NCBI GenBank assembly: GCA_035651455.1
Contig: DASRFR010000022.1
Span: 310,001 to 374,000, forward strand
Origin: DASRFR01 sp035651455
GTDB taxonomy: Bacteria > Acidobacteriota > Terriglobia > Terriglobales > Acidobacteriaceae
Direction of reading: 5' to 3'
DNA: 64,000 bases
This document shows positions 54,764-63,519 of the stretch, in pieces. Under the pieces are notes generated by a model. It saw only the letters and a list, made by a program, of their open reading frames with translations, was not told the DNA's origin and did not search any database. How positions within the stretch are numbered: the stretch's first letter is position 1; each line of letters begins with the position of its first letter. The position numbers and the translations under genes are program-made.

Positions 54764-56065
54764 TTGCCTTCGCCAGCTTCCAATCAGGAATTCAAGCACC
54801 AGCCGATATTGCTGGTGAATATCGGCCAGTTGCTCACGTTGCAATCCGCATCATCATCTGGCCCGCGCCGTGGCAAGCATCTCGGCGACCTGGGTATCGT
54901 CGAAGATGGTGCTGTTCTGTGCGTGGGCGGCAAGATTGTTTCCGTGGGAACCACCAAAGAGGCCCTTCGCGATCCCTGGCTGGTCAAGCGCCGCAAGGAG
55001 ATGCTTGAGATTGATTGTGAAGGCCGCGTGGTTCTTCCCGGTTTTGTCGATGCTCACACCCACCCAGCATTTATCAATCCGCGGCTGGTGGACTTTGAAA
55101 AACGCATAAGCGGCTCTACCTACGAAGAAATCGCGGAGGCCGGCGGAGGCATCCGTTCCAGCATGGAAAGCGTTCGTAAAACCGCCAAAAGTGCGCTTCA
55201 GCAGAAAATTGCAAGCGCATTTCGCGAGATGTCCCGCCAGGGTACAACCACGGTAGAGGCCAAGTCAGGTTACGGTCTGTCGTTCGACTCAGAACTGAAG
55301 TCGCTCCAGGCAATCCGTGAAGCGGCTTGCTGCTGGCCCGGCATCGTGGTTCCTACTTTGCTGGGAGCTCACGTATTGCCTCCCGAGTTCCGCGACAAGA
55401 GCAAGGAGTATGTTGAGATTGTCTGCCAGGAGATGATTCCGACTGTAGCAAAACGCAACCTGGCAAGTTTCGTCGACGTTTTCTGCGACCGTGGAGCGTT
55501 CAGTCCCGTCGACGCCAGCAACATTTTTTCTGCCGCGCGGCAGCATGGGCTCGGCGTCCGAGCCCACATGTGTCAGCTCACTGAATGTAAACTCGGTCCG
55601 TTGCTGCGCTTCCAGCCTGCATCTCTCGACCACCTCGATCATGTCAGCATGCACGACATCAGCCAGCTCGCCAAAACCGACACGCTCGCGACGCTAGTCC
55701 CCGGCGCCAATTACTTCCTGGGACTGCCCACGTATCCGCCGGCTAGAAAGCTGATTGATTCTGGCGTAGCGGTCGCGCTCGCCACCGACTACAATCCCGG
55801 CACTTCACCCACCAGCAGCATGCCACTGGTGCTCTCGCTTGCCTGCACGCAGATGAAAATGTCTCCCGCCGAAGCCATTACCGCCGCCACAATGAATGGC
55901 GCGTGGTCTGTGCGCATGCAAGACCGGAAGGGCTCCCTGGAGTGCGGAAAAGACGCTGATCTGGCTGTGTTCGATACCCGCGATTATCGCGAAATCGCGT
56001 ACTGGTTCGGCTCTAACCATTGCGCCCTGACAGTGCTGAACGGCTCTCTCATCGATCCCTGCTGA
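54764..56065 (+). CDS. hutI: Imidazolonepropionase
   Basis: 433 residues starting at TTG 54764 with GAGAAAG upstream. Amidohydrolase motifs: GFVDAHTHPAFINPR (first metal histidines), AKSGYGLSFDSELK, the RAHMCQL strand, and ATDYNPGTSPTSSMPL with the catalytic Asp. It opens the imidazolone ring to N-formimino-glutamate, the step after urocanate hydratase. The pair indicates use of histidine as a carbon and nitrogen source. Confidence 0.95.
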   Translation: MPSPASNQEFKHQPILLVNIGQLLTLQSASSSGPRRGKHLGDLGIVEDGAVLCVGGKIVSVGTTKEALRDPWLVKRRKEMLEIDCEGRVVLPGFVDAHTHPAFINPRLVDFEKRISGSTYEEIAEAGGGIRSSMESVRKTAKSALQQKIASAFREMSRQGTTTVEAKSGYGLSFDSELKSLQAIREAACCWPGIVVPTLLGAHVLPPEFRDKSKEYVEIVCQEMIPTVAKRNLASFVDVFCDRGAFSPVDASNIFSAARQHGLGVRAHMCQLTECKLGPLLRFQPASLDHLDHVSMHDISQLAKTDTLATLVPGANYFLGLPTYPPARKLIDSGVAVALATDYNPGTSPTSSMPLVLSLACTQMKMSPAEAITAATMNGAWSVRMQDRKGSLECGKDADLAVFDTRDYREIAYWFGSNHCALTVLNGSLIDPC

Positions 56066-56083
56066 GTTTGCACCCAGATTGAG

Positions 56084-56156
56084 TGAGAGTTCGACAGCCG
56101 GCTTGCACTGAGAGTTCGAATCCGTGTTTGCGTGAGAGTTCGAATGCCGCATTGCG
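56084..56156. repeat. Three degenerate 24-25 bp tandem repeats before tRNA-Phe
   Basis: Units begin at 56084, 56109 and 56133, each opening with TGAGAGTTCGA and closing with TTGCAC or TTGCG; a partial fourth unit begins at 56157 and overlaps the tRNA promoter. No coding role is evident. Confidence 0.65.
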
Positions 56157-56185
56157 TTGAGAGAATGGAACGACGTTGCTATAAT
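56157..56185 (+). promoter_or_regulatory. Promoter of tRNA-Phe
   Basis: TTGAGA (56157-56162) and a consensus TATAAT (56180-56185) with a 17-base spacer. The predicted start near 56192 leaves a leader of about 90 bases before the mature tRNA. Confidence 0.6.
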
Positions 56186-56282
56186 CAGTGCGGTTCTGCA
56201 CGCAACTGGAGGTATTAGCCTCGTCTGTCGCCCCGACCGTGAAGGGCTTCAAGGCGACTCGCCCGACAGTTTCTCGTCTCGT

Positions 56283-56358
56283 GGCCAGGTAGCTCAGGTG
56301 GTAGAGCGCAGCCCTGAAAAGGCTGGCGTCGGCGGTTCAACTCCGTCCCTGGCCACCA
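56283..56358 (+). tRNA. tRNA-Phe (anticodon GAA)
   Basis: 76 bases with encoded CCA. The acceptor stem pairs GGCCAGG (56283-56289) with CCTGGCC (56348-56354); the D arm is GCTC/GAGC, the anticodon stem CAGCC/GGCTG with loop CTGAAAA (anticodon GAA), and the T arm GGCGG-TTCAACT-CCGTC with one G-U pair. Discriminator A, then CCA at the end. Confidence 0.95.
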
Positions 56359-56533
56359 TGTCTCTCAATGGTTTTAGCGGACCAAACATGATGACCGCAG
56401 TTTTAAAAGAAAAAAGAGCCATTGATTTCGCTCGGGATTGAGAAACTGTAAATCCCTTGTCTGCGACTATGAGCGGCGACATGGAAGGTTTGGCGTGCTG
56501 GCATTCTAAGTCGCTCATCCAACCTTCATTGCA

Positions 56534-57015
56534 GGATTTATAGAAAACTTTGGCTCCCAGCCTGATGGCAAAATTGTGGCGGGGGGTCACGCAACTACCG
56601 CTAATGCTACAGATCGGTTTACTCTCATTCGCTACAACGCCAATGGCAAAATGGATCGTACCTTCGGCAGCAACAGCATAGTCACTATTAATTTCGGAAG
56701 AGTCCTGCAAAGTGTAGGTAATGGTGGGCTGGCACTCCAACCCGATGGCAAGATTGTGGCAGTAGGATTTGCCTCAGGTGAGGGATCAACGGACGACTTC
56801 TTAGTTTCGCGTATTCTGCCCACCGGTCAACTGGATCCCAGTTTCGGAATCAAAGGAAAAGTCACTACGTCTTTCGGCAATCTGACCGGAAGCTCCTTCG
56901 CAACTGCCCTGCAACCGATGGGAGAATCGTAGCAGTGGGTTTTCAGGCAACTACCACTGAAAGGGTTGACCCTTGCGGTCGCACGTTATCTGGCCAAATT
57001 ACGCCCGTGACGTGA
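56534..57015 (+). pseudogene. Decayed delta-60-repeat protein fragment
   Basis: The frame from 56534 encodes delta-60-type repeats (FGSQPDGKIVAGG, LALQPDGKIVAVG and FGIKGKVTTSFGN). It is preserved to about 56916, where one base is lost in what should be LQPDGRIVAVG, and the protein stops at a TAG (56930). The repeat continues in another frame (DGRIVAVGFQATTTERV) and then shifts again (LAVARYLA). There is no start or signal peptide upstream. The complete region 56359-57379 holds only this remnant and a hairpin. Confidence 0.7.
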
Positions 57016-57155
57016 GCACGAACAATGTTCGTTGGGTGCGTCGTTGCCCGGGTAGTGTTGTAGGCACCGGACTTTAAGACCCCCTGAATCAGGCAGGATC
57101 AGTCTGACTTGGCGAAAAGACGGGAGTTGATTAGGAGCCGAGTCGATTCGGGACT

Positions 57156-57185
57156 ACCGGAGAGGACTTCTCAGTTCTCTCCGGT
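57156..57185. terminator. Hairpin downstream of the TonB receptor gene
   Basis: ACCGGAGAG (57156-57164) and CTCTCCGGT (57177-57185) form a perfect nine-bp stem with a 12-base loop, followed on the plus strand by TTACCCCTTCTTCT. It may terminate transcripts reading into the convergent region; the T-run is weak. Confidence 0.4.
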
Positions 57186-57379
57186 TTACCCCTTCTTCTC
57201 ATAGAAGCGGAGTGTCAAGGCCGGAAGACCAGAGTGGGGACGTTGCCAGTCGGCGTAGTTTCCGATTCGCCGAAAACCCACCCTAGACAGTACAACGCGT
57301 CGTTATCGATATTCAACAACATAGAGGTTTGAAAGCAGGGTCGTGTTCGCACGCCGCGAGCCCTCCTGAACGAAACGGG

Positions 57380-60013
57380 TTAGAAGTGAAAGCCTAGCTC
57401 GGCCGTGTACGTACGTGGGGTGAGAAAGTGCGTCCCGCTGAAGGTAGACAAAAAATTGTACAGCGCAACCTTGTTGGTGACGTTAATAGCAGTTAAACGG
57501 AGACTCCATTTGTATTTGTCACCGCGAAAAATGTTGTCATCGCCAACTGCGATGTCGAACAGGTGTCGAGGCGCGATCCGTGGAGGATTGTGATCATCAT
57601 TCTCGGTGCCGGGGACCGGAATTGTAACTCGCGTTGAGCCATACTGCGATGGCGCACAAGTCGTGAGCGGTGAAATCAACGTGGGGAACACATTTCCACA
57701 GAATAATCCCGCCTGCATCTGCTGGTCCGCTGTGAGTCCAGTCAGGTCAACAGGGTTATGTGCGTCTGTAGCGAATGGAACCGCGCCCGCCACCATGCCG
57801 CTATCGTAGCGCCAGTTGAAGCCAATCCAAGGACCTTTCGGCGACGGTTGGTATTGCAAATGGGTTGTCTGGTTGAATTTCTCGTCATGGTCGATGCGGA
57901 AGACCCCAGAAGGGGCGGAAGGTGTCGCTCCGGCACCGCTGACCTGGGGGAGAAAGAAGCGCGCTGAAACCGTGGAGAAGACCATTTGTGCAGAAAATCC
58001 ATGCAGGTTCGGTACGCTGATGCGCCCCGCGAATCCGGGAATTTTAGATCTGTCCCATGCGATCGGGAAGAAGATCGGGGTGTTTCCGAGAATGCTGAAA
58101 TCATACGCATTGTGGGTGTACTTCCAAATATACTCACCGGAGAACACCAGATATTTCCCTGCGGCTTGTTGCAATCCGGCGTGGAATTCATTGCGCCAAC
58201 CTGGACTCAATGGAGTTGAACTTGATGCAGCACAGCCGAGCAGCGGGTTTAAGACGGAACTGTCGCATCCCACGCTGGCAACGATCAAATTTTCGTTGAA
58301 CGGCGTTTCCAGCACTCTCGCATAGGAAAGGCGAAGGACTGTGCTCGTCCGCTTGTTGTTGTAGGCGAGGCCCAGGCGAGGCTCGAGTTCTTTATGCGTG
58401 CTCAAACCGTTGTAGAAGTCTGTCCGCAAACCGACATTGAATGACCAGTTCCCCTTCGTGATCTGATCCTGAACGTAGAGCGCGAGTTGTTTTACGTCCG
58501 TGTGACCGCGAAAAGCAAACAGGCCTCCTCCACGTGTCAGGTCAAATGGAAGCAGATTTGAGCATGGAGCGTCTAGAGCAACCCCATTCACAAAGCACGG
58601 ATCGCCTTTCGCATCAGTGAGGGACGGAAGCAGACCTTTATCCACAATCGCGAGATCGTCATTCTCGTTCAGGAATGTCTGTTGGTAAGTAGCTCCTAGC
58701 TTAACGTTGTGGACGCCCTTCACATAGGACAGCGCCGTCCGCAAGCCCGCATTCGTCAGGGTTCGATCCTGAGCAACCGACTCCTGCTGGATAGGGGACA
58801 AGTCATCGAAGAGATTTCGGCTTGGATAATAATTGTATTGATCGTGCCGGATGAAGCCTCCGAACGTGAAGACCGCGTTGGTGCTGAGCAATCGCGTCCA
58901 GGATGGTGCAATATTGAAGGTTCTAATCTGGGACCTCTGGTCTGTTGGGCTAAGCCGATTGCCAGCAGGATCGGTTTGCCCGGTGTGCAGAACGTTATCG
59001 AAGCTGTTTGGATTTTGGAACCACGACCTTGTGAAGCCCACGTTTAGTTGGATCGAGTCAACCTTCGATAACTGATAATCAACCCTGTCAAAGACATTCT
59101 CTTCATTGCCCTTCGCGTGGATAACAGTGAACTCTGGCGGGTCGAGGAATCGCCCCGTGTTCAAACCGCTTGCCGACACGAAGTTGCCCCACTTCGGGCC
59201 ACCGTATCCGACGTTGATGCCAACCGTCGACGTCCCGAAACTGCCATAGCTGGTCGTGATGCTGCCGGCTGGTGTGGTAAGGCCCTGACCTGAACGCGTA
59301 GTGGCGTTAATGACTACACTTGTTTTTTCACCGAACTCCGCTGGAGGCGCACCTGCGATGACCTCCATCGATGCGATTGAATCGAGAGGAATCTGGTTGG
59401 AAAAGACCTTACTTTGCTGATCTGTGATCGGCTGCCCGTCAACCATGAAGGAATTTTCTGCATGGTCACCCATCCCATGAAAGAGACCGTTTGAATCTGC
59501 AGCAATTCCTGGAGAAGACAAAGTTACCAGGGAGCTTAACGATGACGACTGGCTTTCCAGAGGCAGTTTGTCGAATAGGCCGCGATCCACGTCGGTGTGA
59601 AACGTAGATGTAGTCTCGATGAGATCTCCACCGTTGGCTTCCACAGTCACGCTTTCCGCCGAACCACCTACCTTCAAGGTGATGTTGAGATTCACGGGAA
59701 CAGTCGAACGGAGATCAACATCTGCAGAGTAGGGCGCAAAACCTTCACCGGTAACCGTCAGGTGATAAGGATTGAATGGGACGTTGGGGATGACGAATTT
59801 TCCACCCGCATCAGTCACTGCATTCCGAGAAAAGCCGCTAACAGGATTACGGACTTCAACGGTCGCGTTGGTTACGACTGCCCCCGATGGATCAACTACG
59901 GTGCCCGTAATAGAGGTGGAGCTGCCTGATTGCGCTTGAGCGATGGAACTCAATACAACAAAAATCGTGAGCAGAAAAGTCGCGGAACGCGACTTCACAT
60001 ATGAAGCCAGCAT
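57380..60013 (-). CDS. Oar-like TonB-dependent receptor with carboxypeptidase-regulatory domain
   Basis: 877 residues. Signal peptide SATFLLTIFVVLSSIAQAQS; a carboxypeptidase-regulatory-like domain follows (ITGTVVDPSGAVVTNATVEV, about 33-115). A plug domain then has NSFMVDGQPITDQQSKVFSN and IASMEVIAGAPPAEFGEKTS, and a long beta-barrel ends in the aromatic terminus TAELGFHF. The plug is present but no TonB box is obvious. These outer-membrane proteins are strongly expanded in Acidobacteriota; the ligand is unknown. The small CxxC protein gene lies just upstream on the same strand. Confidence 0.88.
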   Translation of the reverse strand: MLASYVKSRSATFLLTIFVVLSSIAQAQSGSSTSITGTVVDPSGAVVTNATVEVRNPVSGFSRNAVTDAGGKFVIPNVPFNPYHLTVTGEGFAPYSADVDLRSTVPVNLNITLKVGGSAESVTVEANGGDLIETTSTFHTDVDRGLFDKLPLESQSSSLSSLVTLSSPGIAADSNGLFHGMGDHAENSFMVDGQPITDQQSKVFSNQIPLDSIASMEVIAGAPPAEFGEKTSVVINATTRSGQGLTTPAGSITTSYGSFGTSTVGINVGYGGPKWGNFVSASGLNTGRFLDPPEFTVIHAKGNEENVFDRVDYQLSKVDSIQLNVGFTRSWFQNPNSFDNVLHTGQTDPAGNRLSPTDQRSQIRTFNIAPSWTRLLSTNAVFTFGGFIRHDQYNYYPSRNLFDDLSPIQQESVAQDRTLTNAGLRTALSYVKGVHNVKLGATYQQTFLNENDDLAIVDKGLLPSLTDAKGDPCFVNGVALDAPCSNLLPFDLTRGGGLFAFRGHTDVKQLALYVQDQITKGNWSFNVGLRTDFYNGLSTHKELEPRLGLAYNNKRTSTVLRLSYARVLETPFNENLIVASVGCDSSVLNPLLGCAASSSTPLSPGWRNEFHAGLQQAAGKYLVFSGEYIWKYTHNAYDFSILGNTPIFFPIAWDRSKIPGFAGRISVPNLHGFSAQMVFSTVSARFFLPQVSGAGATPSAPSGVFRIDHDEKFNQTTHLQYQPSPKGPWIGFNWRYDSGMVAGAVPFATDAHNPVDLTGLTADQQMQAGLFCGNVFPTLISPLTTCAPSQYGSTRVTIPVPGTENDDHNPPRIAPRHLFDIAVGDDNIFRGDKYKWSLRLTAINVTNKVALYNFLSTFSGTHFLTPRTYTAELGFHF

Positions 60014-60072
60014 AAAGTCCTCCCGAAGAAATGAAAGACAGATTCCGAACGACAGCTCGATCTTCTGAGCAG

Positions 60073-60342
60073 CTAGATCACGGGAGGTGGGCGAACGCTG
60101 AGCGCGAATGCCACGAAGACTTGTGCGGCAACCACAGGCTCAGGCAGGAAGGTAGATGTGGGAGTGAACTTCGCCTTTAGCAGGCTGGCAGTGGCTTTAG
60201 GAGCCGCAGAATGGGCTGCCACGCAGACGGTACATTTGGCCGCTTCGGTAGGATTGGAATGATGGTGCGCAGCAAAGGCCATCGCTGACCAGAACGTCAG
60301 CAACAAGCACATCACCGCCAAATACTTCACAATCGACCGCAC
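60073..60342 (-). CDS. Small secreted CxxC protein upstream of the TonB receptor
   Basis: 89 residues from a GTG. Signal peptide YLAVMCLLLTFWSAMAFA leads to an AHHHSNPTEAAKCTVCVAAH segment with three consecutive histidines and a CxxC, then a Pro-rich region ending VRPPPVI. The layout (CxxC-H region, then a C-terminal helix and RPPP) resembles DUF2946-like small proteins sometimes found with metal-related TonB receptors. A metal-binding role is inferred from the His/Cys motif only. Confidence 0.6.
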   Translation of the reverse strand: MRSIVKYLAVMCLLLTFWSAMAFAAHHHSNPTEAAKCTVCVAAHSAAPKATASLLKAKFTPTSTFLPEPVVAAQVFVAFALSVRPPPVI

Positions 60343-60576
60343 GTGGATGACCCCGCCAAAAGCGTTCTCTGAAATCTACACCGAAATAAAGATCTGATGC
60401 AATGAGAGCACCGCAATCCGCACACTTCGCATTTTCACCAAGGTGAGCGCACCTAGGTAACGGCAACTCGGCGCGGTCTGGCTGCCGGATACTCTCTTCT
60501 GGATGGTTGACGGGCCAACCGGAACTTAATCTCCCCATAGCCGACACTCCGACAAAAAGTCCGCGTTTCACCAGAA

Positions 60577-61512
60577 TCAGTTCTTATCCGGGGAGGTACT
60601 CAGCGCGAAGGTCGTACCCAGCCCGGCGAAAAGGTAACGGTCACCAAACGCTTTCTTCAGGGCTGTGAAAGCTGGTTCGCCGGTGCAGTGGCCGGGGGCG
60701 ACGTACTGCACATTCAACATGTCGTGCAGCGCCGTCACGATCTTCTGGATGTCCGCATCGCTTGCCACTACGAGGTGGAAGCCGCCGACAATAAAATGGA
60801 TGCGCTGATCGATGGTGCTAGCCGCTTCGACGATCTTGTCAATGCCGGGATGTGAACATCCCACCACCAGCACCATGCCGTCTGGCGCTTTGATAGCCAG
60901 CGACAGCTCGTGCAGTTCCAGTGTCCCCGGTTTATCGGAGACCGAAGAGATGAGGTAGACATCCGGTACGACCTCGACCGTCTTGTCCACGAGTTGGAAG
61001 TTTGCACCGGGCCAGGCAGATCCAAACCGGATGATATCGGGAGGCGCGCCGCCGTAATAGCGCTGTTCCGATGGCAGAGATGAGTCCTTGCGATAGAAGC
61101 TGCTCGGTAAGTCGCCGCCATAGACACCAAACCCCTCCTTCGGCGCGTAGATCTTCACTTTGGGGTTCACCTTTAACAGGTACGCCAGTCCTCCCATGTG
61201 ATCGCCATGGCGGTGCGACATGACAACGAAATCCAGGCTCCCCAGGTCGATGCTTTTTGCCTTTGCGTTCTGGGCAAGGACTTCCGGGTTGTTGCCGGTG
61301 TCGAACAGGATTCGCTTCCCTCCGTATTCCACCAGCGCAGCATAACCCCAGTCCTTCTGCATGGCCGGGTCTTTGCCGAAAGCATCATAGACAATGGTGA
61401 TTTGCGCTTTGGAGGGACTGGCACTTGCCACAGGCGTAGCGGAACTTGTCACACTTCCGACGAGAAGTAGGAATGCTGCGGAACAAAGAAATGCCGGGAA
61501 ATAGGCTGTCAT
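60577..61512 (-). CDS. Secreted metallo-beta-lactamase-fold hydrolase
   Basis: 311 residues from the ATG at 61512, preceded by AGGAGG; an upstream ATG ten codons earlier is less likely. A signal peptide covers about the first 28 residues. The metal motif is SHRHGDHMGG, with further ligands in GCSHPGID and GGFHL. This HxHGDH / GCSHPGI / GGFHL set is that of the dihydropterin-aminobenzene-phosphate-synthase-like MBL subgroup. A normal cytosolic function is unlikely given the signal peptide; the substrate is unknown. Confidence 0.82.
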   Translation of the reverse strand: MTAYFPAFLCSAAFLLLVGSVTSSATPVASASPSKAQITIVYDAFGKDPAMQKDWGYAALVEYGGKRILFDTGNNPEVLAQNAKAKSIDLGSLDFVVMSHRHGDHMGGLAYLLKVNPKVKIYAPKEGFGVYGGDLPSSFYRKDSSLPSEQRYYGGAPPDIIRFGSAWPGANFQLVDKTVEVVPDVYLISSVSDKPGTLELHELSLAIKAPDGMVLVVGCSHPGIDKIVEAASTIDQRIHFIVGGFHLVVASDADIQKIVTALHDMLNVQYVAPGHCTGEPAFTALKKAFGDRYLFAGLGTTFALSTSPDKN

Positions 61513-61614
61513 TGTGGCCTCCTGCAAGACACGGGTAGGCATACTGTTTAGTGCAAGCCCTCGACTTCTCTAATTAGATATGGCCCGCACGTCTGAGGAG
61601 CGGAACACCGCCAT

Positions 61615-62262
61615 TCATGGCTCCAACAACAACCGAATCCAAGCGTCCAGCAGCCAATACTCGAACTCCTTGGGCGACCAACCACGATCTTCCACCATCA
61701 GAAGATAAAACTCCGACGAATTCATGCTCCAAACAATGTCTGCCACCTTAGCAACGGAAAGATGGGGGCGGACACGTCCGGTCGCATCTAAGTCGGCGGC
61801 GAACAGGCGCATGTTCTTGGCGCGACGTTCGGAAATACCTTTCCACAGCGCTGCTAGTTCTGGATCGAGTGGCGCCGCACCCTGAAGCACCCGGAAGAGC
61901 GGAGCGAGCCTCTGTTGAATACTGCGAAGAGCCTTTGCGTAGATCCTAAGTTTCTCTGCGGCGTTTGTTTCCGCTCGAATCGCCCGAACATAGTCTCGTT
62001 CTTCGACAGGTAGCGTTGTGCCTTCACCCGAGATGGCCGTCTCGATCAATAATCGGAAGAGGGCAGGCTTCTTCCCAGCGGTTGCGTAGACTGTGTCGAG
62101 GGCGACCCCGGCAGCGTGTGCGATCGCCGGCATGGTCGCAGCAGCATAGCCCTTCTCGAGAAATAAACGCCGGGCCGCGTCAAGAATCGCGTTTCGGGTA
62201 AGCCTGGCCCCCTCTTTCCGCGAACTGGAGTCATACGCGCGTTTCCTGGTTGTCCGAGTCAT
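61615..62262 (-). CDS. TetR-family regulator facing an anthrone-oxygenase-like gene
   Basis: 215 residues with the TetR helix-turn-helix in RNAILDAARRLFLEKGYAAA followed by TMPAIAHAAGVALDTVYATAGKK. The C-terminal domain is not assignable. The start lies 18 bases from a 27-bp perfect palindrome in the divergent promoter region, the classic layout for a local repressor of itself and of the gene at 62387. Confidence 0.9.
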   Translation of the reverse strand: MTRTTRKRAYDSSSRKEGARLTRNAILDAARRLFLEKGYAAATMPAIAHAAGVALDTVYATAGKKPALFRLLIETAISGEGTTLPVEERDYVRAIRAETNAAEKLRIYAKALRSIQQRLAPLFRVLQGAAPLDPELAALWKGISERRAKNMRLFAADLDATGRVRPHLSVAKVADIVWSMNSSEFYLLMVEDRGWSPKEFEYWLLDAWIRLLLEP

Positions 62263-62280
62263 ATTCTACTTGACGTCCTA

Positions 62281-62307
62281 ATTAATCCGAAATATATTCG
62301 GATTAAT
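62281..62307. promoter_or_regulatory. Palindromic operator between tetR and its divergent target
   Basis: ATTAATCCGAA (62281-62291) and TTCGGATTAAT (62297-62307) are perfect inverted copies around ATATA. A partial copy of the half-site (TATATTCGAAT) follows at 62315-62325. The regions of both promoters would be covered by a bound repressor. Confidence 0.75.
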
Positions 62308-62386
62308 ATTGAAGTATATTCGAATCGATCCGTAGCGCATTAGGATCAATATAGTTCAGGCCGAATGGATGCGAAAGGAGAATCTG

Positions 62387-62842
62387 ATGTTTGCGTTCGT
62401 GATCAACTTTGCCGACCTGGTCCTGGCCGCGCTGCTGGTGGGCGCCGTGTTTGGCGCATGGCTCTTCCTCAATCCCCAAGGGTTGAACGCCAACTCCTAT
62501 ATCACTCTGCAACAACAAGCCATCCGAACAATGAACATCGTGATGCCGGCGCTGGGGGCAGCCACGACACTGGTAACAATCACCGCTACCGTCCTTGGAC
62601 GAGGCGACCGTGGGCAGCTTTGCTTGCTGGCAGGGGCGGCTGCGTGTTTTGTGACGCTCGGCTTGATCACCCGGTTCCTAAACCAGCCTATCAACGAAAT
62701 CGTGATGACCTGGAGAGTCGATCTCCCGCCGCCGAACTGGACTGTGCTCCGCGATGACTGGTGGAAGTGGCACCACGTTCGTTTGGTGACAGGGCTAGTG
62801 GGACTGTGCCTCCTTATCGCTGCGACGCTGAAGCGTGGCTAG
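62387..62842 (+). CDS. DUF1772/anthrone-oxygenase-like membrane protein
   Basis: 151 residues from ATG 62387, chosen for the AAAGGAG site seven bases upstream. Four hydrophobic segments (FADLVLAALLVGAVFGAWLF, LGAATTLVTITATVLG, LAGAAACFVTLGLITRFL, LVTGLVGLCLLIAATL). The PINEIVMTW and DDWWKWHHVRL motifs match the DUF1772 (anthrone oxygenase-like) family. Biochemical function in bacteria is not established. It is divergent from the TetR gene and very likely controlled by it. Confidence 0.8.
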   Translation: MFAFVINFADLVLAALLVGAVFGAWLFLNPQGLNANSYITLQQQAIRTMNIVMPALGAATTLVTITATVLGRGDRGQLCLLAGAAACFVTLGLITRFLNQPINEIVMTWRVDLPPPNWTVLRDDWWKWHHVRLVTGLVGLCLLIAATLKRG

Positions 62843-62983
62843 CGTGATAGCCTCGGGAAAAAGCCAACTCATTCAAGTAATCAAGGTGCTTCCTCGGAGC
62901 GAGTGGTCGCCCGAGGAAGTTCGCGGCCAGATCTGTCCTCGCAATACGGACGTATGACTAACAAATCGAAGGAGAAGCTTGAA

Positions 62984-63454
62984 ATGGGAAGATTCCTAAC
63001 TACGTTGATGGCCTACTACTTCGTTCTAGTCATTGCGGGAAGCTGAGCGTCGCCCAGGATTTCAAACAGTACCCCGGCTCCGCCCTTGACGACAAGGCAA
63101 GCCGACAGGCTTCTGCTGTCGAAAAAGGAATGGAGGTTCAAGTTTATACAACCGGCGATACCGTAGAGAAAGTCCACGGCTTTTACAAGTCCCTCTACAA
63201 AGAGGTCGCGGTTCCCTTTCCCAAGGCGGACGCTCCCCAACGGATGAGAAGTGAACTGGGCATTCTTTGTCTTGGATGACGCCAAAGACCTCATGCACTC
63301 GAACTACTGGATGAAGGTGCAGCGTCCTTATATCGGCAGCGTCGACGACGAGGCTAGTTTCCAGGACGTGCGCGAGGTGATCGTCATTCAAACCGTGCGT
63401 CGGCATACGCCGGCGTCTAAAAGGAGCCGCCCGTTGGATATTTCGGGGAAATAA
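62984..63454 (+). pseudogene. Secreted-protein gene broken by two frameshifts
   Basis: ATG 62984 follows AAGGAGAAG and opens a signal-like stretch (FLTTLMAYYFVLVIAGS) that meets TGA at 63044. The protein resumes in a second frame from 63049 (VAQDFKQYPGSALDDKASRQ, then VEKVHGFYKSLYKEVAVPFP) to a TGA at 63277, and again in a third frame from about 63251 (NWAFFVLDDAKDLMHSNYWM) to the TAA at 63452. All three parts read as one small secreted protein of about 155 residues, so the gene is inactive or the sequence carries two indels. The 141-base gap before it shows nothing else. Confidence 0.7.
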
Positions 63455-63519
63455 AAAGCAGCGCAACACCGCGCAGCAGGGCAACAATTAATTCGGCATT
63501 CATTTGAGAAGGAGATTTC

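Noticed and set aside
60197..60571. Minus-strand frame of 124 codons upstream of the small CxxC gene
   Set aside because: It overlaps the better-supported signal-peptide gene in another frame, and has no recognisable domain.
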